From Morchella semilibera (Eukaryota; Ascomycota; Pezizomycetes; Pezizales; Morchellaceae), in NCBI GenBank assembly GCA_009192285.1, contig WBVU01000008.1, positions 806,001 to 870,000 on the forward strand: a stretch of 64,000 nt of DNA. Reading direction: 5' to 3'. The translations under genes and the position numbers were made by a program. Under the pieces are notes generated by a model that worked only from the letters and a program-made list of their open reading frames with translations, had not been told where the DNA came from and did not search any database. Each line of letters starts with the position of its first letter. Positions within the stretch are counted from its first letter, which is position 1. Positions 21,517-35,244 of the stretch are shown here, one piece after another.

Positions 21517-22146
21517 TGTCCCGGCGTCTTGGCATCGGTCCTGAGGGTTTGGTAGTCGAAGCGCTGTCGTGGCTGTTGGGGTAGTGCTAAGCGAAGAGGA
21601 GGTATTTTGAGGAGGGGGTGCCGTCATTGGGTTCTAGGAGGTTTGATGGCATGATGGATTAATAATGTAAATAGCGGAGATGGTGGGGAGGAATACGAGA
21701 ATTGGTAGCGAGGGGTTTCCATAAGGTTCCATGGGCGAAAGTATGAGTCATAGCAGACTGGTGGAGGAGATATGTTAAATAGTAGCGATAGAGGTTTTTC
21801 TTAGTTCTTTCTTGCTTTTCTCTCTGTCTCGTTTTCCTGTTATCTCGATACATAGGAATATATTCCTATTTCTAAAACCATAGTTCCTCACCTTCAAGAT
21901 CCTATCCTCTTCAAGGGGAAAACCCATAGTAGCTATCATAATTCCCGTTGAGATCCATCCAGTCCTCACTCTCCCCGCTCTGTGTTCTTGTGCCTTTGCC
22001 CTTGCCTTTGCCTTCGCTAGTGCCTGTGCTTGTACCTGCCCGGTGTTCCTGTCTTCGTCGGTCTCCTCGTTACGAAGGGTGTGCTCCTCGACTTCCTCTG
22101 CGTCATCATTGTCATCTTCTTCTTTGCGTTAGTTTACTCCGTCACA
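21517..22146 (+). repeat. Solo LTR, family LTR-A, copy D
   Basis: A 630-bp LTR flanked by AAAAC (21512-21516 and 22147-22151), inserted in the Tc1-like transposase gene just after the second Asp region. Confidence 0.88.
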
Positions 22147-22280
22147 AAAACAACCAATTATGCACGATACCAATTATGGGGACCATATACAATCAATGGT
22201 TTTCCGTACGGGTAACTGTTATTGGAATATATCAATTCAGGTTTCAGATGGTCTTATTGGAATACCCAAAGGTATGAAGC

Positions 22281-22767
22281 TATTACAGCTCCGCCTCCTG
22301 CACCCCGCCTCCCGCCAAGGCGCCTTCGGAACAGGGTTGTTGGATAGTATCGGTCAATGTCGGAAGTAGAACGATGTATTAGAAAGGAGTTCGGGTAATG
22401 GAATGTAAGCGCTAGGAACGATTGGGTGGCAACGGATAGAATTGGGGGTATTGGGAATGGTATGGGTGGTACGGAAGGGTAGTAGTTTCTATGGGTTTCT
22501 ATGGTATGAGTCAACGGTGCGGGGGGATAGTGGTATATATAGTGTTTGTTCTTTCCTATGTTTCTGCCTCTCTAGACAACGTCTTCTTTCTGTAAAGCAA
22601 TATATTACTTTGGCTTCAGCCCTCCGGTCTGTGCCTTATCCCTGAACCTGATCTCGAACCGGAAGCTGAACCTGCCTCGCCTCGGGTATCTCCTGAGCCG
22701 ACCTCGTCTTTGTCCCTGTCCCTGTACTATCCCGCTTTGCCCCCTGATCCGACCCTACCCCGTTAGA
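22281..22767 (+). repeat. Solo LTR, family LTR-B, copy 1
   Basis: A 487-bp LTR with start TATTACAGCTCCGCC and end CCCCGTTAGA, flanked by GAAGC (22276-22280 and 22768-22772). A TATATATAG box followed by a pyrimidine-rich start region fixes the orientation. The second copy lies at 35245-35733. Confidence 0.85.
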
Positions 22768-23115
22768 GAAGCGTGTTTTACAAGAAAGAGGTTTATGGAG
22801 GATCGGTCTATTAAAGTAGTTTGGATCGGATGAGAGAAACAAAAAAGAAAGAGAAACTGAAGAAGAACGAGATCAAAGAAGGACAGATGAGTGCGTGCAA
22901 GGTAGAGACGGTTGTTGTCTTCGGATTTTAGAGGCTCAAGCCGATTTCAAGAATGAGAAATCTTTGCTGGAGTTGGAGATAGTTAAGAAAGGACATGAAG
23001 TAATCTTCTATCCTAAATTCCACTGTGAACTTAATTATATTGAGTTCTTTTGGACGGCTGTCAAAAGGTATACTAGAGAAAACTGCTCTTACTCGTTCTC
23101 AAAACTGGAGGAAAC

Positions 23116-23749
23116 TGTGACGGAGTAACCCGACGCAAAGAAGAAGATGACAATGATGACGCAGGTAGGCTCGAAGAGTACAGTATACGCAACGAGGTAA
23201 CTGACGAAGACAACAACAACCCCGGGCAGGCGCAAGCACAGGCACCGGCGAAGACAAAGGTAAGGGCAAGGGCACAAGAGCACAGAGCAGGGAGAGTGAG
23301 GGCCGAATGGACCTCAACGGGAACGATGAGAGGTACTATGGTTTTTCTCGTTTGAGGACAGGATCTTGGATACGAGAGAACTATGGCTGAAGGATAGGAG
23401 TATATTCCTATGTACCGAGATAACAGGAAGACGAGACAGAGAGAGAAAAGAAAGAAAGAACTAAGGAAAACATCTATCTCCGCTATTTAACACACCTCCT
23501 CTACTAGTCCGCTATGACTCACACCTTCGCTTATAGAACCCCATAGAAACCCGTCGCTACCACATTTTGTAATCCTCCCCACCATCTCCGCTATTCTACA
23601 TTACCAATCCATCACGCCATTGAACCTTCCAGAACCCAATGACGACAACCTCCACCTCGCGCTCCCCACTTTCGCTTAACATTACCCTAACAACCACAAC
23701 CATGCATCGCCTACCGAATTGTCGGAACAGATGCCAAGACGCCGGGACA
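23116..23749 (-). repeat. Solo LTR, family LTR-A, copy E
   Basis: A 634-bp LTR flanked by GAAAC (23111-23115 and 23750-23754), close to the 3' end of the Tc1-like transposase gene. Confidence 0.88.
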
Positions 23750-23989
23750 GAAACTATATGGGAAGGGCTCGAGTCAGTAGGCCCTCAAACGATTAGGAGA
23801 TTTACAAATCGAAGTAAGCGTTGGATTCAGGTATATGTAGATGGATTAACTAAAGAACAGAAAGATCTTGCCGATAAACAGTATCGATCGCATAGAAGAG
23901 AATACAATAGTAATTTAGTGTAGCCGTATACTAGTATATTTTCTCATAACTATTAAACCATACATATCGGGCAAGAATAAGCAACTTTA

Positions 23990-24566
23990 TATCACGGCAT
24001 ATCACAGAGTTTTTAGGGGAGGAGGATATTTCGGAATGGAGTTCGGATTGCGGTGTTTCTTTTGGGATCTTGGAGTTTCTATGGGTTTCCGTTACACGAT
24101 GTGATGAGTCATGATTGTACAGGGATTAGGAGGAGTATATATACGTTGCTATGGATCTCTCCTTTGTTCTTTTTTTTCTCTTTCTTTCCTTACGTGTTCT
24201 TCCTGTTATCTACCCTACGGTTCAGTTTCGTCTCGTCTTGTGTTCTTAGTCTCTGAATATATTACGTCATAACCATAGTCCTCGCCAAGACCCCCTTGGG
24301 TCTTCCATAGTACCTCGTCCTGCTTTGTCTCGTCTTGTCTCGTCTCGCCTCGTTTCGCCTCGTCCATAGCCCATGACCGTAGTCCGTGTCGTCTACTGGT
24401 ATCTTCGTTTCCACGTCTTCATCAGAGAGGCCATCTGGACCCTCTGCCCCACAACTCTGCTTCTCGGATAAGTTCCCTTGTCTTCGTCTCTCGTCTCCAT
24501 CCTCGTCCCTGCCTCGGTTGTGTACCTCGGCCCTCTTGTCCGTTGTCTCCGTGTTGCTCCGTAACA
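23990..24566 (+). repeat. Solo LTR, family LTR-C, copy 1
   Basis: A 577-bp LTR starting TATCACGGCA and ending CTCCGTAACA, flanked by CTTTA (23985-23989 and 24567-24571). The same family bounds the gypsy element at 25998-38676. Confidence 0.85.
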
Positions 24567-24571
24567 CTTTA

Positions 24572-25997
24572 ATATATTTTATATATAATCTGAGTATATA
24601 AATAACAGCATAACGCTCTTGTAGAAGCTTTCTACTATGTCAAATAGTAAAGTTAGGTTGTGGAAATATATATATTTACGGTAGCAGCAACCTATAGGCT
24701 CATAGCTCAAGAACCGTATATCGTATCAACAAATAGATACTGGGAGATGATTCTGTGGGTAAAATAGACTTATAATTTATATAGTCTGGAACTCTAATGT
24801 ATTGTTGCTGCTCCGTGCAATCCAGGTATGGTTTGTTGAAATATATATATTTGTATAACAGCGTGGAGCATACTTAGTGATGTTGCGGGAAAAAGGATTA
24901 GTCAGAGGTTTTCTACGACGTTCTATGAGGTTCTGTAGCAGGGATTCTATGAGTCACCGTTGGATATTTCCTTGGGGTTATTTCCTTGGGGTTCTATGGG
25001 ATTCTATGGTATGAGTCAGCGAAGGAATTTTAGGGCTATATATAGGGAACTTCCCCCCTTACTTATAGGGTTTCTCTTTCTTTCCTTCTTCTTCACGCAA
25101 CCTTCTTGTCAACTAGGCAATACAATCTTCAGGACTTCGAGTATACTCTTTTAGTTTCCGCTTTGCCCCTTAGTTCTAGTGACCTAATACTCTCTGCCTC
25201 GCTTCTGCTCTCTGCTTTACCCCGTCCCGCCTTGCCCTGCTCCGCTTTGGTGTTATACCTTGGTAGTCTCGACCCCGTCCTCGCTTCACTCCGTGATAAT
25301 TTGCGGTTACAGTATCTATTAAGCTCATAGCTCAACAACCGTTCATCGCTTCTACAAACGGTTGCCAGGAGGTGATTCTACGCATAAAATAGACCCTTAA
25401 TATATACGGTCTGGTACTCTAATCTATTGTTGTTGCCCTACGCGATACATGTATGGTTTGTTGAAATATATATATTTGCGGTTACAGCATCTATTAGGCT
25501 CATAGCTCAACAACCATTGATCGCTTCTACAAACAAACATTGGGAGGTGATTCTACGCATAAAATAGATCTTTAAGTAATGTAGTCTGGTGCTCTAATAT
25601 ATTGTTGTTGCCCCGCGCGATACAGGTATGGTTTGTTGAAATATGTATATTTGCGGTTACAGCAGCCATTAAGCATATAGCTCAACAACTGTTGATCGTA
25701 TCCATAAACGGATGCCAGGAGGTGATTCTACGTATTGAATAGACCTTTAAACAGTATGAACTAATATTCCTATCTGTAGTTCTTGCCCTAACTGAGCTAT
25801 GTATGGTTTCTGAAAATATGTATTTTTACGGTTGCAGCATCCATTAAGCTTACAGCTCTGCAACCATGTATTGTATCAACAAACGGACACTGGGAGGTGA
25901 TTCCACGCATCAAATAGACCCTTAAATGATATAGTTCAGAATCTTTATCTATCTTTATTCATTTGAACGATACAGTCATGGTTGGTGAAAACACATA
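24572..25997. repeat. Tandem repeat, unit about 176 bp, left part
   Basis: Successive units share TTTGCGGTTACAGCA, AGCTCAACAACC, GGAGGTGATTCTACGCA, AAATAGACC and GGTATGGTTTGTTGAAATAT. The TTGCGG landmark recurs at about 25302, 25475, 25651 and 25825, spacing 173-176 bp; an earlier, more divergent unit begins near 24660. The array is cut by LTR-D (24854-25298) and by the gypsy element at 25998 and resumes at 38682. AT-rich monomers of this length resemble a satellite. Confidence 0.75.
24854..25298 (+). repeat. Solo LTR, family LTR-D
   Basis: A 445-bp insertion starting TATAACAGCG and ending ACTCCGTGATA, flanked by ATTTG (24849-24853 and 25299-25303). It has a TATATATAG box followed by a pyrimidine-rich stretch. 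It lies within the 176-bp tandem repeat. Confidence 0.72.
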
Positions 25998-27519
25998 TAT
26001 CACGGCGTACTACGGACTACGGGGGAGGAAGGATATTTAAGACTGGGTTAGGATTCGGGGATTCTCTTTTGGGTTCTTTGGGTTTCTATGGGTTTCCGTT
26101 ACACGGAGTATGAGTCATGACGGACAGGGGTAGGGACTAGTATATATATTCGGCTATGGGTTCTTCTTCTTCTTTTTCTTTTCTCTTTCTTCTCTACTTC
26201 GTCTTCCTGTTACAAACCCTCCTATAAGGGTCTTTGTTTTATCTTTAGTCTTGTCGCGTCTTGTCCTCAGGAATATACGATCGTATCTATAAGTATCCTC
26301 TCGCCTTGGGATACACCAAAACCACGTTACCTCTTCGCCTCGCCATAGTCGCTCCCGCCCATAGTACTCGCCCATAGTCCCTGTTCTCGTGCTCGTCTCC
26401 GTCTTCGCTCCCCGTTTCGCCTTGGTTATGAACCTTGGCTCTTTATTTCGTTGTCTCCGCTTCGCTCTGTAACACTAAGACGAAGTCGCACCCCTGCCAA
26501 CCTTCACAACAATCTCTTAGTTTTGCTTCGCCTCGGTCGCAACAATGACCGACTTCAGCTGGGATGTTCCCATGGAGGACATGCCCCACCCTGTTTACTA
26601 CTCCCCCAGCCCCCTTGATCAGTTTTTTCCTGAACGCAAAGGATTCTGTCATCTCGCTCTCGTCCCCCGCTCTCACTGGTTCGACCTTGGCTGTCGCCTC
26701 GGTTCAGATCCTCACGTCCACCTGCTCCGCAAATATGCCCTCTCCCATGGACTCAAGCGTGCCGATGCCCACTGGGCTAAAGCAAGCTTTACGTAACCCG
26801 CTCCGGGTAAGCTCCATATCGGAGCCCCCACCACCGACGACTTCTACCCTGCCCATGACTCTGAAGCTATCATTCGTGGCCTCAGAGACACTGCCCTTAC
26901 TCAACACACCATCGGCCGCCCCTTGGAAGCCCCCGCTCCTCCCGACTCCGGTACCCTGACCAAGAGACTCGCTAGTTTTTTGGAAAACCTTGGGCCCGTG
27001 GAGGAAGACTTCGGGTATGAGCTCACTGAAGCTCACAACCCTATCGCAGAAGCCCTCGCCGCCCTTACCAGAACCATTGATGTCCCCGCCCCCGCAGAAT
27101 CGGCCCCATGCACGATTCACGATGAGGTTATTGAAGACCTCAACCTGGAACTTGAAGCCGCCAATACCAAAGCAGCGGATCTCTGGCAACGCATGTGCAA
27201 AGTAAATGAAGACTCTGCTGAGGCCATCGAGGACCTCAACCAAGGCATCGCTGACCTCAAGATTGAGGTTGAGGAATACAAGGTTGAGAATGAGCAGCTG
27301 AGTTATCGTCTCGCGCTTCATAAGGAAGCCCTTGCTACTGCCGATGCCGACACCGTACGCATTATTTCCGCCGCAAAGGCTTGGGAATCCCAAGCCAATG
27401 CCGTCATGACCGATCTCCGTAGTCGCCTCGTCCCTGTCTCTGTTTCGACCCCTAAGTCTCGCTATCTCGCCCCCCGTATCCAGGATCCTCGTTCCCTTGA
27501 CAACTGGAGAAAGACACCA

Positions 27520-30500
27520 TGTGACGGGGTAACCCGACGCAAAGAAGAAGATGACAATGATGACGCAGAGGGACTCGAGGAGCACAGTGTACTCGACGAG
27601 GGGGCCGATGAAGACAGGGACAACGCCGAGCAGGCACGAGCACAGGCACTGGCGAAGACAAAGGCAAGAGCAAGGGCACAAGGAGCACAGAGCAGGGAAG
27701 AATGAAGGACCAGAAGGGACCTCAACGAGAACGATGAGAGGGTACTGTGAGTGTTCCTCTTGTCAGAGGATCGAGTCTTTGGTACGAGAGGCTATGGCTT
27801 TTAGAAATAGGAATAGATTCCTATGTACCGAGATAACAGGAAGACGAGACAGAGAAGAAAAGAAAGAAAGAACTAAGGAAAAAACCTATCCCCGCTATTT
27901 AACACACCTCCTCCACTAGTCCGCTATGACTCACACTCTTACTCATAGAACCTCATAGAAACCCGTCGCTACCACACCTCGTAATCCTCCCCACCATCTC
28001 CGCTATTCTACATTACCAATCCATCACGCCATCGAACCTCCTAGAACCTAATGACGACAGCCTCCACCTCGTACTCCCCACTCTCGTTTATCATTACCTT
28101 AACAACCACAATCGTGCTCGCTACCGGATGTCGGGAACGACTGCCAAAGACGCCGGGACAGATTCAGGTTCCCCTCCAAGGGCTAGCTCCTGATAGGCCG
28201 AGGTTTCGAAAGGATATTGATCGTGAAATACTTTCCTAATATCAGGACTATGCTCCAAATCACCCGAAGGTTGCCAGGACGCTTCTTCATATCCAACATA
28301 TCTGACCAAGTACTCCACCCGTCGCCTCCTCTTCCGCGAATCCAATATCTCCGCTACTTCCCATTCAGTTTCTCCTTCAACTTCCACCGGTGGGGGTGGT
28401 TCAACAATTTGTCCAGAAATAGGATCCCCAACTGTCGGCGATAATAATGAAACATGGAATACCGGATGTATTTTCATAGAGGCAGGTAACTCCAACTCGT
28501 AGGCATAAGGGCTCACAATTCGTTTGACCGGGTAGGGACCAATTTGTTTCCAGTCAAGTTTCTTCGAGGGTCGTTTTGTTTCGATATTTCGAGTCGAGAG
28601 CCAGACAAAATCGCCAACTACATATGGAGGTGCCGGAGTCCGGTGTAAGTTGGCCATCTCCTCCTGTATCTTCTGCGCCCTGAACATCTCACTTTTCAGA
28701 AAATCAAATACTTGGGACATCTCCCGTGCCAACCCATTAGCCTAGTCCTCGTTCACCGTCTGTCCGTGCTGTAAGGGTCCGAATGTCATCCTCGGGTGTC
28801 TCCCATAGTTAGCCTGAAAGGGGGACATATTAGTAGTTTCAGAGATGTGATTATTTGGTAAGCAAATTCAGCCAGAGGTAAAAATCCGCCCAGTTTATCC
28901 TGTTGATATGATACATAAACTACGGAGGTACTACGTTCCATAACATCGCATTGGTCTTTCTGTTGTCCATGACGGTTTGGGGATGAAATGCTGTGAGTAT
29001 CGAGGGGGGCTATCTTCCAGCCGGGTTCGGGCAGAGAACCTTTCCAAAATTCAGCAGTAAACTGTGTCCTCGGTTCGGGAAACAATAGTCTTCTGGTAGC
29101 CCATGTAACTTCCATACCGAGGGTATCATCTAGACCGAGCGATTCCCTAGCGTTAAACATTCTCCCCCGGTCGTGGGAAAATCAAAATGTTTCATCTTGT
29201 GTCAACCGATCACCACTACCAGAATGGCATTAAATCCATGACTCTTCACGGAAGTCCCGTTACAAAATTCCCATCGGTGACATCCGTCAGGCGTCCTTGG
29301 GCACCAATAATTGGACACAAACTCGTTTTGTAGGGGATGTATGGGGTTTTGTCTTACTCCGCGACAGGTATGGCAAATTCTGAACAATAGCGTCTGTATA
29401 GTTTTCCGCATGGTTGGGCAATAATATTCCCGGCTAGAGAAGTTCCAAACCGGTCTTTTGATCGGGTCCAGGATGTCCAGCAGAGGGTTTTAATCGGTGA
29501 TCTTTTCGTAGGGCAATAGAGTTTTAGGTTCGTCAATAAATCAGGGACATAGAGTGTATTCCGAAAAGCAATAGCCCCTCCTTGCTCTCACTTGCACTCG
29601 TCAGCCAAACAGAAAATCACTCTTTTGATTGTCGAACGCCCTCTAGAGACGAGTATGTGCCGGAGCGATGATAGGGGTATTTTCCGTTTGAAAGCTATCA
29701 CTCTGGTAAGCTTGTTAAACAATCAAGTGACGAAGACGATCCTTCAGCGGGTTCAATTCTGCCAAAGAAGACTAACGAAACACTATCTTTAATTTCCTTT
29801 CTTCAAACCACTGGTTTGTTGATACTCAATCTCTCATTCCCTTCGGTAATCCCTTACGGTCAACGTATTTGCTCAGGAGAGAGACTATCCTACTTTTGTC
29901 TCGTATTACTGAATCATTTGAGATGTTGAGCCACATGCAACGAGTTTGACAGCATCCTTTTCCGCCTGCTCGTCCCAGGATTAGATTGCGATGATCTGTA
30001 AGTACTTTGACTTGAAATTGAGCTGTCTCCAAATGAGGTCTCTATTCCTCGAAACAACGAATAATGGCCAACAACTCCTTATCATAAATTTCGTAATTGC
30101 ATTCTGCTGGCGACTGTGTCTTGGAGAAAAAAGCAACCGGGTGCAGAATTCCTTCATCATCTCGTTATGATAATATCCCTGCCGACACATAATCCGACGC
30201 GTCGGTTTCTACAATAAATTCTTTCTCGGAATCAGGATGCATCAATATGGGAGCGGTGGTAAAAGCAGTCTTGAGTTTCTGAAAGGCTTGTTCAACTTTT
30301 TGGGTCCACTCAAATCGTACATGCTTTTTTGTTAAGGTGTTCAATGGCCGAGCCACTCGGGAATAAGCATAGATAAAACGTCGATAGAAATTGGCAAACC
30401 CAAGAAATTCCTGAACCTCCTTCACTGTCTTTTTGGCGCTTTTCACACAGTCCACAAATTGTCTGTACCTTAGCAAGGACCATCTTCCAGTTCCTCCAGG

Positions 30501-33500
30501 GGTTCAAGATATAGCCAATTTTTGGGTCTCTTGTACGCTGAATTCGCATTTCCTCGGTTTTAGCGGTGGAAACTCATTAGCTTCCAAGGCTACCAGTACT
30601 TGTCGCACAATACTGTTGGTGGTTTTGGTTCCAGGTCTCCGAATAAAATAAAGAATATCATCCAGATAAGCAGTAGCGCAAGCGATCCAGAGGGGCGAAG
30701 ATACGTTCAATCCAACGTTAGAAAAGGTAGCAAAGGAGAGATTAGTTAGACCAAAAGGGCATCAAGCCAATAATTTCCCAAATGTGCCATAGGCGGGGGG
30801 TGTTCGAAAAGGCCGTTTTCCACTGCATCCCCTCTTTAAATCCTAATCTGATTATATCCCCATCGTAGGTCCAGCTTGGTGAAATAATTAGCGCGGGCTA
30901 AGTTGGCCATCGTCTCTGGTGTAAGGGGAAGAGGGTATCGATCTTTGACCATAATGGCATTTAGCTTTCGATAATCAACACACAAGCGTAGAGAACCATC
31001 AGCCTTTTTAACAAATAGCACCGGGGCGTCGGCTGGAGAATTACTAGATCTAAGAAATTCTTTCTGCAAATTATCGGCCAAATAGTCCCTCAACGCCTTC
31101 AACTCTTCCCGTGACATACTATACATGGGACCAAAGGGTGGGACTGTTCCTTCCTGAAGTTTGATCTCATGGTCATAGGGACGATGTGGTGGTAGTCTAG
31201 AAGCTGCTGGTCTCAATCGAACAGCTGTCCCGGAACCAGCTTTTTATTAATCATGATCAATTCCCATTCAAGGGTGACAGGCTCTCCAATACTTTGTTGA
31301 TAGCATAGAGGGTAGTCGAATAAATTTGCACAGTAGGGTCTTGCGAAAGTTTCTTAAACGATCGAGGAGTAATTGCCGAAATATTTGTAACAGGCCTTTC
31401 GGGTGGTGAAGTTGAAATTCCCCGAGCAACAATAGGTTTGTGGTTGGCTATGCAATGTTCAAGACACACTGATGACTGAAAGCGAATCTCATTCCTTCCA
31501 CTATCAATCAAAACTCCATGCTTCCTCAGCCAAGGGATTCCCATCACAATCGAGTAATGTCCCAACTTTGTAACAAAGAAAGGACACTCCTCCACATGTC
31601 CATTAATTTCCAATTCCAACGTCACCTTCCTGGTCAACTTCCCAGACTGATTAGGCCTTGCCATGCAATCACATCAAATCTCCCTCTCTAGTTCCGTAAA
31701 ATATTTCTCTTTTAATTCAATGGCGGCGCACAAGAGTCTATCAATCAATAAGAATGCATATCCTGACGCCCCAGTATCAAATCAAGGCATAAAGGGGTTC
31801 AATGGTTTTTTATTTTTGTGAAATATAGAACACAACTACAATCAATTGATTCCCATCCATCTCCCCCTTCTGATACTGAAAACGTGAAAATAGACACCTG
31901 AGAGAAGAACCTTTGGGAGGTCCCTTGGGTCTATAATGCCGCCTAGTCCAGAGGAGGATGATCTTTTTAACTTCCTCCTCATCCGACAATACCTCTCTTC
32001 CTTTTCCTCTTCTTTTCCCTTTCTTGCTTCCAACAAAACGCTCCCCTCATCCTGGGTGCTGCCCTTTCCGAGGGCGAAAGCTACAATCACTAACCAAATT
32101 GTCCAACCCCCCCGCAGTAATACAACGATTCCTTCCACACGGACGTGCCTCCCTTTATCTCTGGATCCGGGCGACGATAACTATTAGTACAAGTCCATGA
32201 GGGAAACAGCTCCCCAGGAGTATAAGGAATGGGTGGGCGCGCGCACGCATTCTGCGTGGTGGTGGGGGTGGTACCTCGTACGAACTGGGGCGTGTTGACT
32301 GGTGTGCAAACGGGGGGACGAGGAGCAAAGGGACGTGGGCGGAAGCAGAGAGCGCTTTGAATCAGAAAACGAATCTCCCTCCACTGGCTGTAAGGTGCCG
32401 CGTTGCGTTAATTGATCAGACGTTTGAGAGCAGCGCCCCGCAGTCCTTAATTGTAGTTGGTGTTCATGTCTGAATCCATCAGGGGCCATTAGGTTCGTGG
32501 TTAAGTCCTTCCAACAACATTTCAATCTTAGCCGGCTTGGGTTGGAACTCAGGGAGTCGGGGCAGCATATCGCTGGGGAACTGACTGCAAATAAACAGAA
32601 AAGGTGCGTGTGGCGCTGCCTGATCTCTCAGATTTTCGAGCAACAGTGGCGGCCGCGGTCTGGTCCCCAAAAGCATTATCCAAATTTTAAAAACCAAGCC
32701 ATGGAAATCCGAGAGCCCGGATTTACGTCACCTTCATCTGTAATGATAAACTAAAAATTGTGCGCCCCCGGTCCACCTTCAGTCGAGAAATAGAATACGC
32801 AAGTTGTTGGGACCGGGCGGTAAGGAAAGCAATCCCCAGGATTTAAGCCGTGAGCTTAATTCTGAAGTTGGTCTTCTGGAAGGTCCTGAGAAGTCTTAGC
32901 GATCGCCCGGTATTTCTCCGGGTCCGGGTAACTTTCTCGGATTTGGCATGCTTGGTTAAGTCGTCGTGGGAGCTCCCTCTAAACTCTTTGACGTCCTTCT
33001 TTGCAGCTTTTAATCTTACCCCGTAGTCCCCTGGGATTTTCTTTGTGGGACTCGGGCCCGGCCTTGTTCGGGTTCGGCAAGTGATGGTGGGTGTGTCGAC
33101 CCGCGGCATATTCTGGGACCCCTCCGTGCGCTCTTTGAGGAGGGCATGTACGCTTGTTTCGCTTCTTCGTTGCCGGCGGGGTCCACTTCAGGGTGAGCGA
33201 CAAAGACCTTCGAGATCCGTATGGAGCTTTTTGATAATTCAAATGCATGGTAAGTAGTGGCGGTCATGGTAAATCTGTGATGCCACGAGGAACTCGGACC
33301 TGTGCGTAGTCGAGTAAGGGTGGCTCGGGGTCTTAGTGTGACGGGGTAACCTGACGCATAAGAAGAAGAATGCACAATGATGAGCGAGGGACTCGGAAGG
33401 AGGCACAGTGTAACTTCGACGAGGGGGCCGATGAAGAAGACAACGCGGGCAGGCAAAGCACAGGCACGGGCGAAGACAAAGGCAAGAGCAAGGGGGCCAA

Positions 33501-33992
33501 GTAGCACAGAGCAGGGAGAATAAGGACCGGAAAGGGACCTCAAACGAGAACGATGAGGGGTACTGTGAGTTTCCCTCTTTGGTCAGAGGATCGAGTCTTT
33601 GGTAGGAGGCTATGGCTTTAGGAAATAGGAATTAGATTAACCTATGTACCGGGAGATAACAGGAAGACGAGACAGGAGAAAGAAAGAAGAAAGAACTAAG
33701 GAAAACACCTATCCCCGCTATTTAAACATGCACCTCCTCCACTTAGTCCCGCTATGCTCACATCTGTACTCATAGAACCTCATAGAAACCGTCGCTTACC
33801 AACCTCGTAATCCTTCCCCACCATGCTCCGCTATTTTTTCTAGCATTACCAATCCATCACGCCATCGAACCCTAAAACCTAATGACGACAGCCTCCACCT
33901 CGTACTCCCCACTCTCGTTTATCATTACCTTAACAACCACAATCGTGCATCGCCTACCGGACTGTCGGGACGACTGCCAAGACGCCGGGACA
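27520..33992 (-). mobile_element. Second gypsy element, inserted in gag of the first
   Basis: This element runs on the minus strand: 5' LTR 33337-33992, 3' LTR 27520-28160 (family LTR-A). The flanks CACCA (27515-27519) and CACTA (33993-33997) form a near-perfect 5-bp duplication. Parts on the minus strand: a poorly kept gag region (about 33250-32180), protease (31660-31260), reverse transcriptase (31200-30500), RNase H (30480-29830), integrase (29500-28750) and chromodomain (28730-28165). A purine-rich tract (GGAGGGGAA) precedes the 3' LTR. It is badly broken, with many breaks along its length. It is the only paired LTR-A copy in the window. Confidence 0.87.
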
Positions 33993-35244
33993 CACTAGTT
34001 GAACAGGTGACCCCCAAGCCGGCGTTAAAAGGTCAGCCCCTTTGGTAAATATCGGCAAACCAAAGGGGCTAGTCCCGCCACCCATTTTTTTTCTTTCATC
34101 CACCGCCGTATCCGAAGACCGAATGTCTGAGGACAATCTCGTTGTCGCGTGCATGATTACCCAGGACTCCGGAAAGCCTATTGCTACCCACGCGCTCATA
34201 GATACAGGAGCGTCCGGGTATGCTTTCATCGACCAGGACTTTGCATTACGGCACAATATATCTCTGGTACCGTTAAAAACCTCTCGACTTCTGGAAGTGA
34301 TCGATGGTCGCCTGATTGAATCAGGCAAAATTACTCACATTGCCAAACTTTCGATGGACATCAATGGACACCAGGAAATTGCTCCCTTTTTTGTCACCAA
34401 GCTGGGTCACTATCCACTGGTCATGGGAATCCCTTGGATGCGACGCCATGATTTGGCTATCCGTCCTAAGACGAACAAGGTCATTTTCGACTCTGACTTC
34501 TGTATCTAGAACTGCTCCTTGTCTCATGCTTTGGTCACCGCCAAAGGCATCTCTGTTTCGTTTCCTGACGCACCAGCCATACAGATCTGCGCAATCGGAG
34601 CTGTACCCTTTGTAGGTCTTGCGCGACGGAAGCAAAATCAATTGTTTTGTGCCTCTCTGAAGGCAATTGACGAAGCCCTAGCTGGGAAAGTCAATATTGA
34701 TTGACTGTCTCATGTGCCCCAGGATCTTCGGGAATTCATGACGTTATTTAAGGAATCAAATGCCGTTGCACTGCCGCTACACCGCCCACATGATCTGAAA
34801 ATAGTCTTGCAGGATGTAAAGGCACCTCCGTTTGGTCCCCTCTATGGAATGTCTAGGGTGGAGTTACAGGCTCTTCGAGACTACATCACGGAGAAACTCT
34901 CAAAGGGGTTTATTCGTTATTCCGAATCTCCCGCTGGCGCTCCCGTACTCTTTGTTAAGAAATCCGATGGCTCTCTTCGACTATGCGTGGATTACAGGAA
35001 ACTTAATGAGATTACGGTCAAGAATCGCCACCCCCTACCCTTGATTCCCGAGACACTGTCCCGCCTCTCCAAGGCCAAGTACTATACCAAGTTGGATCTT
35101 CGTTGGGGATATCACCAAATTCGGATCCAGGAGGGCGACGAATGGAAGACCGCTTTCAGGACCCGCTATGGTCACTTCGAATACAACGTTATGCCATTTG
35201 GACTTACCAATGCCCCTGCCGCATTTCAACACTGGATTAACGAC

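Larger units (their letters stand above)
20866..23923 (+). pseudogene. Tc1-like DDE transposase gene, 5'-truncated and interrupted by three LTRs
   Basis: Coding starts abruptly at LTR copy C with TQLGWIYSRNKKGYIDGQED, then a 66-bp intron (20967-21032, GTAAAT to TTATAG), then 21033-21516, 22152-22280, 22773-23115 and 23755-23923, each join in frame across a 5-bp duplication. The DDE triad is visible: ITYDEST, FAFDNSSGH and YPKFHCELNYIEFFW. The C-terminus SKRWIQVYVDGL...KQYRSHRRE is typical of this fungal family. One in-frame TAG lies near 22817. The N-terminal DNA-binding part is absent. No terminal inverted repeats were found. Confidence 0.82.

Noticed and set aside
22630-22770. Pro/Leu-rich and Asp-rich frames within LTR copies
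   Set aside because: They come from simple repeats and LTR sequence rather than genes.
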